From: Crossaster papposus
Lineage: Eukaryota > Echinodermata > Asteroidea > Velatida > Solasteridae
Assembly (NCBI GenBank): GCA_037893245.1
Contig: JBAIAA010000539.1
Location: 529,663 to 593,662 of the forward strand
Reading direction: 5' to 3'
DNA: 64,000 nt
Shown: piece by piece, positions 22,269-32,739 of the stretch
Layout of the letters: each line of letters begins with the position of its first letter
Position numbering within the stretch: the stretch's first letter is position 1
The notes under the pieces: generated by a model
Database searches by the model: none
Told to the model about the DNA's origin: nothing
The model's input: the letters and a program-made list of their open reading frames with translations, nothing else
Translations under genes and position numbers: made by a program

Positions 22269-25200
22269 TTAGCTTTGATGAAGCTTCATTTTGTTCCGAC
22301 AAAAGTCTTTGATGTTCCTCCAGCTTCGTGTCTGCAGTGCCACAAGACAGGATGTTTCGATGTCTCGTTTGCCAGGAAGCTTCTTCAGCAGAAAGAATTT
22401 CTGCAAACCCTTCGTAACGTCTCCCTTCTCCTCGGCAGTCCAGGGACGACGTTTCACTCGTCTCGAGTTGTTCAGAGATGCCAGACTTCCAGATGGAACA
22501 CTGATAGGAGCCTGTCGAGTACCTAATGTCAAATAGGAAACAAGTCGATATCAAACACAGATATTTAGGCACTTTTAATTCAGACAGCCCAATAGCCAGA
22601 TGAACAAACAAATGGACAGACAGACAATTGTTTTTTTAAAGACAGCCCGACTTAACCAGTTTGCGCCGGGATTATTTTAACATCGCCAAGCCCACGGGCG
22701 GGATTATTTTTTACGAAACTCGATCTGAAGCGGGTTCAGGCTGATAGTGCCGGGAAGCACACCCACGCATTTCCGGCCTTGCGCGCTGCTGACATACATT
22801 TCCGAACTTGAACTTGGCAGGTTTATGCGTCATTCGTTTTGAATTTTGGAAAATTTTTGCGTTTATATACGTCATCCGGCGCGAACTGGTTAAAATACAG
22901 ACACATAAAAGCCTAAACTTACTGTTTTCACTGGGCACATCACAGGAATTGTCACTGCTGTTATCGCTGTCCTCGTCACTAGTGAAGCCTTCTGCAAGTC
23001 ACAAAGAGCAGTTTTTGTTAGATTAATGCACACATACCCGACAGTTGGTTGTTGTCCTGCATGTAAATTCAGAAAAGTGGACTCAACTCTTGTCAAATTT
23101 CTGTGGTCTGTTTCTTTCTAATTTTTCTCTATTTCTCTTTCTTGTTCTGTAATGCAGGAGCAATAGCAAAAGAAATGCACACAAACACGTATACCATTTG
23201 TTATCATATATTGTGAACTGATAACAAAATGTTATTTCTTGCATTTCTTTCGCTGTTGAAGATGTATTAGTGAATAGTAATTACTGATCAAATATTTTTC
23301 AACAAAAGCAATAATTAATGTCTTTCTTTTGCTGTTGAGTAAATAATTTAAAACAACTGTGTCCTTACCACCAGTGACATGCAGTTCATCCAGGGATTTG
23401 CCCTGCTGGGAAGGCAAGTTTCCCCTCTCCAAGCTGAGAAAAAGTCTAGAAAGTTTGGTGACCCTCTGCACAGTATCTGGCAACTGGTAGTATTCACGAT
23501 GGACACGCAAATCATGACCCATGAAGTTTGCAAGTGTTTCAAGTTGATGTTCCTTCAAGGCAAGAATTTGCGATGCGGTTGCCACGTGCTTACGAAGTTT
23601 TGTAGACCGGATGCTGGCAGCATTGTCAAGGCCCGCCATGTCTGCGTACAATCTTATACAGTCACATCCTCTTATATGACCTGTACCTCCATAAGAACAT
23701 CGTGCAAACAAGTAGGTGTTGTCGTGGGCGACTCCAGCTTCATTTCTCTTCGCAATCAGAGCACTCAACCACGCCACCACCTCATTGCTGAGAAGCACAG
23801 GAACAGTTCGACCCCTCTTGCCAACTATTTCGACAACTCTGAACATCTTGCACAGATGCCGTTCAAGATCAGTCAGCAGGCATTCCCCGTTCACACTAGC
23901 TGTTGTGTGCTTCTGAAAGTCTTCTAGTTTCATTTTTGATACCTCCCCTTGCCTTCTGCGGTTGAACATAATAAGGTGGCACAGTGCGACTTCATTCAAT
24001 CTCTTCCAAGCTGGTCCAATTTGTTCGCCCCGAGCATCCTGGACAAGTTCCACTTCTCTGTTGCCAGCTTCATGGAGGAACGCCGACATTTTCACAACAT
24101 CAGCATTTGTCGGCAGAATTTGAGGTTGGTTGCGCTTTCCTTGGTACAGTGTTCTGTGTGCATGGGTGGATACACGGTCTCGCCAGGTCAGTTCGCACAA
24201 CTGCAGAAATTCTTCAGCGTGTTGGGCTTTTTGCTTTTGGCCAGACTCTAGAGCATTTCCTTTAAGTATGAGTGCACACTTCTTGATGGAATGTCCAATC
24301 TTTAAAGCTAGAGACGGAACATCATACAACTGCTTGTCTTCATTAAAGCCAGCAATACCGTGAATAGCCTTGATGATATCATTCAGGTAGTGGGGGTGGA
24401 CAAATAATTCAAGTGATGCATTTGGTTGGTGTGTATTCTTGCGGAGTTGTATGACAAGACGACCCAATTCCCGTATCTTGTTTCGGATGTAGCCATGTTG
24501 ATCTACATCGTGCCCGAGTTTCGCGTATTCCCGCTTGGCTACTTCCACAATCAAAGTGTCATTCTTGGCCAGCAGAGTCACCTCATCTCTCTTCATCGGA
24601 ATAAGAACCTGGTTCAACTGGAAAGACACACCGACAGGTGGAGGCTTTAACAAATCACTCTTGTGAGCAACACATCTACGCAGAGGAGTTGTGGTAGTGC
24701 TACCATGCGAGTGTGCAGGGAGTGCAGGTTTCAGTGGGCACTGGTGACGCCAGAGATCACTTCGCACATAATAGCCATAACAATATATGCACGGTCCGTA
24801 TGCATGTGGAGATACCTTATGATTAGGCCTATATCCTACAATAAGTGCACCCCGGCCTTTCCGAAGGACTTGGCAATTGTGCCTATGATTACCAACATTG
24901 CGGATTTTCCACAGAAGTATCTTACGGGCACTTGGGTTGGTCTCAGACGCAATCTCTACAACTTCGCTCTCTTCTTTGTGACATGACTGGAGATGACGGG
25001 GCAACTTAGATTGAGGTACTTCACAGAAAAAGCAAAAGTGTTTCTTGTCCCATTTCCTGTGCCCACTTTCATTGCTGGTCTCCATGACCGTTATGTGACC
25101 GGTCTCAGTAGCCTCGGTTGATGATCTCTGTGACTCGGCACTTGAGGCTTCATATGGAGCAGTACAAACGGCAGGTCCTCTACCAGAATCAGCCTGTGGG

Positions 25201-28200
25201 CCATCATCCCAAATGGAACTGCTTTGTAGACTGTCTGAACCATTTAAGTGCGGATTCAAGAAACTCGGATGGGCCACCTGGCATAGAAATCAAATCAAAA
25301 TCACATTTAATTTTAAACAAATAACAATTTCTTTGGGGAGGGGTGGGAGGGCGAGGGGAGGGGTGGGTGTGTGGGGGAGGGGTGGGTGTGTGTTGGGGGG
25401 GGGGGGGGGGGGGGGTGAAGGGGGGGGGGGGGGGGGATGGTGCTTGCCAAAAACACTTTATTTACAAATTTGTTTCTGGCTTCTGGGCACCCACAGTGAA
25501 TATTTGATAGGGTTCAGAAAACAAGTTCACTAATGAATCAAAATCTTACTACTTTCTATGTTGCCGGATGCAGAAAACGTTTATGATTTAGAACGAGTGG
25601 AAAAAAACCAAAACACCACTGTTATTTTCTTTCGGGGTAGACGCATATGCCTAATTGCCTCGGACTAGTTGACCCTCTAAAGGAGAGGGAGTTGGGAGTA
25701 GGGGTGGGAGGGGTGGGGTGTGGGGTGGGGTGGGGGGGGGGGGGGTGAAAGGGGGGGGGTGCTTGCAAAAAAAACACTTGATTTATAAATTTGTTTCTGG
25801 CTTCTGGGCACCCAGAGTGAATATTTGGGTTCTGAAAACAAGTTGAGTGTGTGTGAATTACCTCATATGGAGCAGTACAAACGGCAGGTCCTCTACCAGA
25901 ATCAGCCTGTGGGCCATCATCCCAAATGGAACTGCTTTGTAGACTGTCTGAACCATTCAAGTGCGGATTCAAGAAACTCGGATGGGCCACCTGGCATAGA
26001 AATCAAATCAAAATCACATTTAATTTTAAACAAATAACAATTTCTTTGGGGAGGGGTGGGAGGGCGAGGGGAGGGGTGGGTGTGTGGGGGAGGGGTGGGT
26101 GTGTGGGGGAGGGGTGGGTGTGTGGGGGGGGGGGGGGGGGAAGGGGGGGGATGGTGCTTGCCAAAAACACTTTATTTACAAATTTGTTTCTGGCTTCTGG
26201 GCACCCACAGTGAATATTTGATAGGGTTCAGAAAACAAGTTCACTAATGAATCAAAATCTTACTACTTTCTATGTTGCCGGATGCAGAAAACGTTTATGA
26301 TTTAGAACGAGTGGAAAAAACCCAAAACACCACTGTTATTTTCTTTCGGGGTAGACGCATATGCCTAATTGCCTCGGACTAGTTGCCCCTCTGAAGGAGA
26401 GGGAGTTGGGAGTAGGGGTGGGAGGGGTGGGGTGTGGGGTGGGGGGGGGGGGGGTGAAAGGGGGGGGGTGCTTGCAAAAAAAACACTTGATTTATAAATT
26501 TGTTTCTGGCTTCTGGGCACCCAGAGTGAATATTTGGGTTCTGAAAACAAGTTGAGTGTGTGTGAATTACCTCATATGGAGCAGTACAAACGGCAGGTTC
26601 TGTACCAGAATCAGCCTGTGGGCCATCATCCCAAATGGAACTGCTTTGTAGACTGTCTGAACCATTTAAGTGCGGATTCAAGAAACTCGGATGGGCCACC
26701 TGGCATAGAAATCAAATCAAAATCACATTTAATTTTAAACAAATAACAATTTCTTTGGGGAGGGGTGGGAGGGCGAGGGGAGGGGTGGGTGTGTGGGGGA
26801 GGGGTGGGTGTGTGGGGGGGGGGGGGGGGGGGGAAGGGGGGGGATGGTGCTTGCCAAAAACACTTTATTTACAAATTTGTTTCTGGCTTCTGGGCACCCA
26901 CAGTGAATATTTGATAGGGTTCAGAAAACAAGTTCACTAATGAATCAAAATCTTACTACTTTCTATGTTGCCGGATGCAGAAAACGTTTATGATTTAGAA
27001 CGAGTGGAAAAAACCCAAAACACCACTGTTATTTTCTTTCGGGGTAGACGCATATGCCTAATTGCCTCGGACTAGTTGCCCCTCTGAAGGAGAGGGAGTT
27101 GGGAGTAGGGGTGGGAGGGGTGGGGTGTGGGGTGGGGGGGGGGGGGGTGAAAGGGGGGGGGTGCTTGCAAAAAAAACACTTGATTTATAAATTTGTTTCT
27201 GGCTTCTGGGCACCCAGAGTGAATATTTGGGTTCTGAAAACAAGTTGAGTGTGTGTGAATTACCTCATATGGAGCAGTACAAACGGCAGGTTCTGTACCA
27301 GAATCAGCCTGTGGGCCATCATCCCAAATGGAACTGCTTTGTAGACTGTCTGAACCATTTAAGTGCGGATTCAAGAAACTCGGATGGGCCACCTGGCATA
27401 GAAATCAAATCAAAATCACATTTAATTTTAAACAAATAACAATTTCTTTGGGGAGGGGTGGGAGGGCGAGGGGAGGGGTGGGTGTGTGGGGGAGGGGTGG
27501 GTGTGTGGGGGGGGGGGGGGGGGGGAAGGGGGGGGATGGTGCTTGCCAAAAACACTTTATTTACAAATTTGTTTCTGGCTTCTGGGCACCCACAGTGAAT
27601 ATTTGATAGGGTTCAGAAAACAAGTTCACTAATGAATCAAAATCTTACTACTTTCTATGTTGCCGGATGCAGAAAACGTTTATGATTTAGAACGAGTGGA
27701 AAAAACCCAAAACACCACTGTTATTTTCTTTCGGGGTAGACGCATATGCCTAATTGCCTCGGACTAGTTGCCCCTCTGAAGGAGAGGGAGTTGGGAGTAG
27801 GGGTGGGAGGGGTGGGGTGTGGGGTGGGGGGGGGGGGTGAAAGGGGGGGGGGGTGCTTGCAAAAAAAACACTTGATTTATAAATTTGTTTCTGGCTTCTG
27901 GGCACCCAGAGTGAATATTTGGGTTCTGAAAACAAGTTGAGTGTGTGTGAATTACCTCATATGGAGCAGTACAAACGGCAGGTTCTGTACCAGAATCAGC
28001 CTGTGGGCCATCATCCCAAATGGAACTGCTTTGTAGACTGTCTGAACCATTTAAGTGCGGATTCAAGAAACTCGGATGGGCCACCTGGCATAGAAATCAA
28101 ATCAAAATCACATTTAATTTTAAACAAATAACAATTTCTTTGTGTTATCTATAAAATATACTATCTATTTTAACACCATCACAAGCAACAACATTCGCCC

Positions 28201-29043
28201 TTGATGTGCAACTTAACTGACGACATACCGGTATTTATCCTCTTCATAAAAAGATATGTAATTCAAATGAGAATTTGTGTCATGTGCATTCATTATATGA
28301 CTTCTAAGACTTCTAAGGCACTTAGGGAGACACTAAAATGTCTCCCTAAGTGCCACTGTCTCCTTATTACCTAAAAAATTACGCTAGTTTGTCTCCCCAA
28401 GTGCCTATTTGGAAGAATTACGCATTTCATTGGTATTCTTCCTAACCTGTCTGTTTTTAATTAATGCATTCTATGGTAATTTTCTCACCTGGTGCTCAAA
28501 TAGGCAGCGTGTCACACCATCAGTGTATCGGACGCAGTACTTTCCTGATAAGAAAGCCACAAATTCAACTAATTAAACTTTAAAGAGATTACATGCAATT
28601 GGGAGTGGAATGTTGAAAAGTATTTGTTGTTTACAGATCATATATATTTTTGGTTCTGAAAGGGGGGGGGGGGGAGGAATCAAGTTTAGGAAAAATGGCA
28701 TTGTTTATTTACATGTGGTACATGTCATGGGGGGATGTAAGAGGGTATACAGCTGTCTTAATTTATGTGTAACAAATGGGATTCTACATTATGGATTACA
28801 TTTCTTACCTACGGAACCCACAACCCTAATGTGGGTTCACGTTAACGTGAACCCACAAATTACGAGGGCATTCCATTTGTTTTCGTCATATGTCCTTTTA
28901 GAGGCTCCGCACTTACCTTTGGTGAAGGAGATTATTACGGCAGGATACCATGATGAATCTGGAGGCCACAGTGCGATTACGTTCTCCCCTTCATGATGCT
29001 GGTGATTTGTCAAGGTTCCATCAAGACGACTACTTCGTTTCAT
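22269..29043 (-). CDS. Tudor-like / zinc finger / tyrosine recombinase / Myb-SANT protein (copy 1)
   Basis: Proposed exons on the minus strand, all with GT-AG introns and matching phases: 29043-28917 (ATG), 28544-28489, optional cassettes, 25277-23369, 22991-22923, 22522-22269 (stop). Without free cassettes this gives 804 residues. Residues ~18-61 form a Tudor-like fold (GENVIALWPPDSSWYPAVI joined by splicing to GKYCVRYTDGV). Two zinc-finger-like motifs follow: CFFC...H....H (~143-161) and CIYC...H.C (~224-241). The recombinase domain has Arg I in NRRRQGEVSKM (~503), Arg II in STKLRKHVAT (~622), GH in FMGHD, and the nucleophile as the second Tyr of HREYY (~658). A Ser/Asp/Glu-rich linker leads to a Myb/SANT-like domain (RPWTAEEKGDV...SWRNIKDFCR). 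Function is unknown: the recombinase points to a Crypton-like or domesticated origin, and Tudor plus SANT suggest chromatin binding. Confidence 0.8.
22656..22889. mobile_element. piggyBac-type MITE inside the last intron of copy 1
   Basis: Inverted ends CCAGTTTGCGCCGG and CCGGCGCGAACTGG are flanked by TTAA at 22652-22655 and 22890-22893. 234 bp, non-coding. It lies in the intron between the acidic-linker exon and the Myb/SANT exon, so it leaves the protein intact. Confidence 0.75.
25149..25277 (-). other. Fused copy of the 43-codon cassette (start of the main exon)
   Basis: The first 129 nt of the main exon encode the same peptide as the four free cassettes. It has the acceptor (CTATGCCAG before GTGGCC) but no donor: the last codon is GAA and reading continues straight into ASSAESQRSS. 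It is the only cassette copy joined directly to the zinc-finger/recombinase exon. Confidence 0.75.
25862..25990 (-). other. Cassette exon 1 (free)
   Basis: 129 nt, exactly 43 codons, with acceptor CTATGCCAG|GTGG and donor ATGAG|GTAATT, phase 0 at both ends. It encodes ...SIWDDGPQADSGRGPAVC..., identical to the fused copy at the RG position. Confidence 0.7.
26571..26699 (-). other. Cassette exon 2 (free)
   Basis: Same length, phase and splice signals as cassette 1, with SGTEPAV in place of SGRGPAV. Inclusion would add 43 residues without changing frame. Confidence 0.7.
27264..27392 (-). other. Cassette exon 3 (free)
   Basis: Same as cassette 2 in predicted protein (SGTEPAV) and splice signals. 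Confidence 0.7.
27956..28084 (-). other. Cassette exon 4 (free), nearest the Tudor exons
   Basis: Same predicted protein as cassettes 2 and 3. Upstream in the gene the 28489 donor ends on a codon boundary (GAG CAC CAG), so joining to any cassette keeps frame. Confidence 0.7.
28317..28354. repeat. Perfect intronic hairpin
   Basis: GGCACTTAGGGAGACA is followed after six bases by its exact complement. It lies in the intron between the second Tudor exon and the cassettes. A related TGTCTCCCCAAGTGCC lies about 45 bp further on. Confidence 0.6.
28829..28856. repeat. Perfect 28-bp palindrome
   Basis: The arm TGTGGGTTCACGTT is followed directly by its complement, with no loop. It lies in the first coding intron of copy 1, about 60 bp past the donor. 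Confidence 0.6.
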
Positions 29044-29118
29044 GTTTGTTATGGTAGTTCTGTCAGCCACACCTAGACTACACAACAATACAACAACAAT
29101 ATACCATTAAACTGATAA

Positions 29119-29505
29119 TAAGCCACTTTGGAGTTCCGACTGCGCATGTGCACAACAAGATTCAACAATTTTTCTCAAGGAGGTCAAGTGATACAAACAC
29201 GGCAGACAAATGCACACAAGGCTATGGGGGACGCGGTAACCAAATCCGCATTTTTTACATTTTCTTGTGAAATCGAAAAAAATAAATAATATTTGTTCGA
29301 ACAAAAGTTTGGCCACACAAAGCGGCTGAAAACACCAAAACGTAAACAAAAATATGTTACTTAGTAACTTTAAAACACGACGATCTCTTGAAATTTGCTG
29401 GTACCCCGCTATGCTTTTGCACGCAATCGATGAAATGTTTATATCGAAAGAAAAATCGTCAAGGGAAAATGTGCGCATGTGCAGTTGGAATACCAAATTG
29501 GCTTA
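29119..29505. mobile_element. MITE just upstream of copy 1
   Basis: 36-bp inverted ends (TAAGCCACTTTGGAGTTCCG on the left; its imperfect complement ending TTGGCTTA on the right, about six mismatches). The 129-codon minus-strand frame across it has no recognisable domain and is explained by the element. It ends about 75 bp before the proposed start codon, so it may overlap the promoter. Confidence 0.65.
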
Positions 29506-29762
29506 TACAATTAAATATTAATAATTGTGGCTACTTATTTGTTTTATTATTTATACAATAACTACAATTAACTATTTCTTGTTCGCACGGTGCTCAACAA
29601 CTCATGCTTGCGTTGGCAAAATAAAGCAGTTAAATTTGGTTATAACTTCTATATTATTCTGAAATTAGGCATATTCACTTCCCATATCATCCTATAGACT
29701 AGAGTAAGAGATCGAGGCCATTTAACTAAAAATTACATTACAACGTAAATGAGCACGTCATA

Positions 29763-30334
29763 TACCGTCATCTGGGGTGACTTTGATACTCAGTGTGACT
29801 TTGATAAATCACCCCGAATGTCAAAATTGAACAACAAAGTGTCCAAAACTCTGTGTAGTTGTGTTTTTATGATAGTATTTGTCTTTTCTGTCTTCGCAGA
29901 TACTGATTGAGCTCTGATGTACCGTAACAATCATGCCACGGGTCTATAAACGGAAGGCTGGGTCGAGGGGCTATCAAACCATTAAAGTTATCAGAAAACC
30001 CAAATATTTGTATTGTTTGAATAGTTTTGTAGCTTGTGTTTTTTTAAAACGAATTAAAATTATCAAAGTCACCCCAATAAGAGGGTTAATTTGATAACAT
30101 AGGCTTTATTCATTGGTTATCAATGTCACCCCGACAACGGGGTGACTTTGATATTTTGTTGTGGTTTTAAAAAAAATATGAAAACACAATCTGATGAAGA
30201 AATGATTTGGTCTATTGATAGCCAAGAGGCACATTGTTATTAGTTGAAAGAATCAAGGGTGAAAACCCCATTTATCCTACTCAAAAGATATCAGAAGTGC
30301 CAAAAACTATCAAAGTCACCCCAGATGACGGGTA
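29763..30334. mobile_element. MITE with TACCGTCATCTGGGGTGACT ends
   Basis: Terminal inverted repeats of about 26 bp (TCTGGGGTGACTTTGATA and its complement) bound a 572-bp non-coding unit. The ATCAAAGTCACCCC motif also recurs internally in both orientations. Flanking GTCATA on both sides may be the target duplication. Confidence 0.65.
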
Positions 30335-31925
30335 TGTCATACTCTGCTACATTCATACTCAGTCATACTCATAGTCATACATAGCGAGTAACATGCAAGC
30401 TTCCAAATACAATATCTCTACTTACCATTTATTCCAGCTCCATGGTACACCTAGCTAGCTGCAAATGACCACGTCTTCGCATAAACTACAATATGCACTT
30501 AGGCCAAAACAACGTTATAATAGTTAAGACATGTCTAAACGAGTATGTTGTCATGTATGTACACATGTAATTGTACATACATGTTTACATTTACGTCATT
30601 TTCACACGCGCAACCAACGGAGGGCGCTATGCCATTCAGAGTAATCCCGTTTGCGTTTTTTTTGACGGGGAAAAAAATGTGCATACTGCCTCACGTCAGG
30701 TCTTATGCGTCAACCGAGGACTCCTCCCAAACGCTTTGATATTTAACCAACAGTCAAAAACGGCCACGAAAGTGCCATTTTTCACAATATTTCATACCGA
30801 GGACGCGCTCGGTTTGCAAGGTGTCCTCAGTATGTGAGTGTGTACTTACATTAAAGCCCTCCATTTGCGGTATTGACATGTACACGCACTTACACCTATA
30901 GGCTTTGTTACACAGTCTCGTGCATTCACGCAGCGAGTCACTGAGCGGTAAGCTCCGCCCAGCCAGCGCGCGCAACTACAGGTCACGTACGCCCTGGGTT
31001 ACATTTCATTCATAAGGTTACAATTACAATAGCATAACAGCACTAAGTCATTGCACTTTCCGTCACTATTTGCATCGCTGCGACGTAGCGGTCGGAAGAT
31101 CCACATTCACTTTGTGAATTTGGTCACTACGAGAGAGAACGGTAAGTCGAAGAAGCCTTTGGTTTGTCGCTCCGAGGACAGGTAAGATCCAAAAATTTTA
31201 TCCCACCCACCCTCCCCATACTGGTTGGTCCTGCTGTTCGGATTCTATAGCCTCTACGCTCGAATCCTTCTACCCATACCTAAGATCAAATGTGGACTCT
31301 GGAGTCCGAACAAAGCAGCGATGCAAATACTTTACAAAATGGGCCCGCAGGCATGAACCACTTGGATTAGTTGACTTTGTTGAAAGGCGGCATGGTTATC
31401 AAACTATGACTCGAAACGTCCTAAAAAGGGTCATTTTACGCGAATTTTCGCCCGGAAACGGGCCCGCACTGGTTTGATCTGTAGGTGAACACAACGAATT
31501 CATATGCCCCCCCCCCCCCCCCCCCCCCCATCTTCCCAAAAAAATGCAGCCACCGCGTACGACACTGCAAATTGGTTAAAGTGATCAGAAATTGCCTCAG
31601 ATCACACAACAGAGAATCTAGAAACCATTTTTCCGGAGTTCTTCAGCAGCCCCGAACCCCACGTCGTTAATTTTGGGACCCACTTTCTAGGTGAGAAAGG
31701 AATCCAAGGCAATGCAAATCGAAATTTGCTCAAACCAATGCGTATACGTACGCAAACCAAAATTGTACTTGTCATAAAATAAATGTACTTTCTCATAATT
31801 TATTTAATATAGGACCAGCGTTGATGTATCGAAAACTGTTTAAACACTGTACCCTTCAGCCCCACCATAGATGTGTTCCAAGTGCCACAGCCAGTCTACG
31901 CCTTAAAGGGGTTATGAAACTTTAG
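30335..31925. other. No gene; dispersed repeats and a poly-C tract
   Basis: About 31067-31125 matches the sequence near 12828 in direct orientation, and about 31258-31335 is the inverted partner of 19775-19850. A poly-C run of about 23 bases lies near 31507-31529. The stretch near 30780-30840 resembles 40520-40570 in part (CGAGGACG...CTCGGTTTG). Confidence 0.4.
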
Positions 31926-31926
31926 A

Positions 31927-32445
31927 GACCGCGAAGTGATAAAACGGCTGGATGAGAAGAAAACTTGAACGAGGCAAACTGACGGATAACAAAAGAAAAA
32001 CAGACCACGATAGTCCGAAAACTGGATGAGAAGAAAGCTTGAACGAGGCGAACTGACGGATTAAAAAGAACAGGAGACCACGACGGTCAGAAGACTGGAT
32101 AGAAAGAAAACTTGAACGAGGCAAACTGACGGATAACAAAAGAAAAACAGACCACGATAGTCCGAAAACTGGATGAGAAGAAAGCTTGAACGAGGCGAAC
32201 TGACGGATTAAAAAGAACAGGAGACCACGACGGTCAGAAGACTGGATAGAAAGAAAACTTGAACGAGGCAAACTGACGGATAACAAAAGAAAAACAGACC
32301 ACGATAGTCCGAAAACTGGATGAGAAGAAAGCTTGAACGAGGCGAACTGACGGATTAAAAAGAACAGGAGACCACGACGGTCAGAAGACTGGATAGAAAG
32401 AAAGCTTGAGCGAGGCAAACTGACAGATAAAAAAAAAAAAGAGAC
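31927..32445. repeat. 147-bp satellite made of two ~73-bp half units
   Basis: About 3.5 units repeat at exactly 147-bp spacing (for example AAAACTTGAACGAGGCAAAC near 31961, 32108, 32255). Each unit is two diverged halves, one with GAGGCGAACTGACGGATTAA and one with GAGGCAAACTGACGGATAAC. Since 147 is a multiple of 3, a minus-strand frame of 182 codons stays open; it is hydrophobic and low-complexity and I do not call it a gene. Confidence 0.8.
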
Positions 32446-32516
32446 CAATACCGGTTTCACACTATGCAGTTCCCCAGGTTATCTCGGGGTTACCGAAATA
32501 AAAATTTAACCCCGAG

Positions 32517-32640
32517 ATTAAAGCAGCCATGAATCAATGCAACATCAATGTGACTAGCTGGGAAGAACATGCCCAGGATCGGACGGCATGGCGAAGATCT
32601 TCATGGCGAAGGTGCATCAAGCTTCGACTTTGTCCTGCCT
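32517..32640 (+). pseudogene. LINE 3' fragment, extra copy
   Basis: Nearly identical to about 34506-34620 of the LINE below (GTGACTAGCTGGGAAGAACA...). It lies upstream of that LINE's 5' remnant, so it comes from another insertion or a rearrangement. Confidence 0.65.
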
Positions 32641-32739
32641 CTGGCCCTAGATGTGCGATGCCGAGAGAGTGAGGTTGACTCAGCGCAAATCACCATCACT
32701 TAAATCAAAGTCACGCGCAGGTGCCGAAACATCTCAGCT

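Larger units (their letters stand above)
25151..28140. repeat. Tandem array of ~0.7-kb units, each with one cassette exon
   Basis: The cassette start recurs at intervals of 713, 709, 693 and 692 bp. Each unit holds a 129-bp cassette, G-rich tracts on the plus strand, and two related ~110-bp half-repeats (each with AATATTTG, GGGCACCCA and TTTGTTTCTGGCTTCTGGGC). The last two units are almost identical, pointing to recent amplification. Confidence 0.9.

Noticed and set aside
23379-24986. Plus-strand frames within the recombinase exon
   Set aside because: They are antisense shadows of the long minus-strand coding exon, which carries recognised motifs.
25213-27606. Plus-strand Gly/Gly-Val-rich frames in the cassette array
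   Set aside because: They are antisense to the cassette exons and run through G tracts; the minus-strand reading has splice sites and phase agreement.
29107-29496. 129-codon minus-strand frame as a gene
   Set aside because: It coincides with a MITE bounded by 36-bp inverted ends.
31912-32460. 182-codon hydrophobic frame
   Set aside because: Explained by the 147-bp satellite period, which is a multiple of three.
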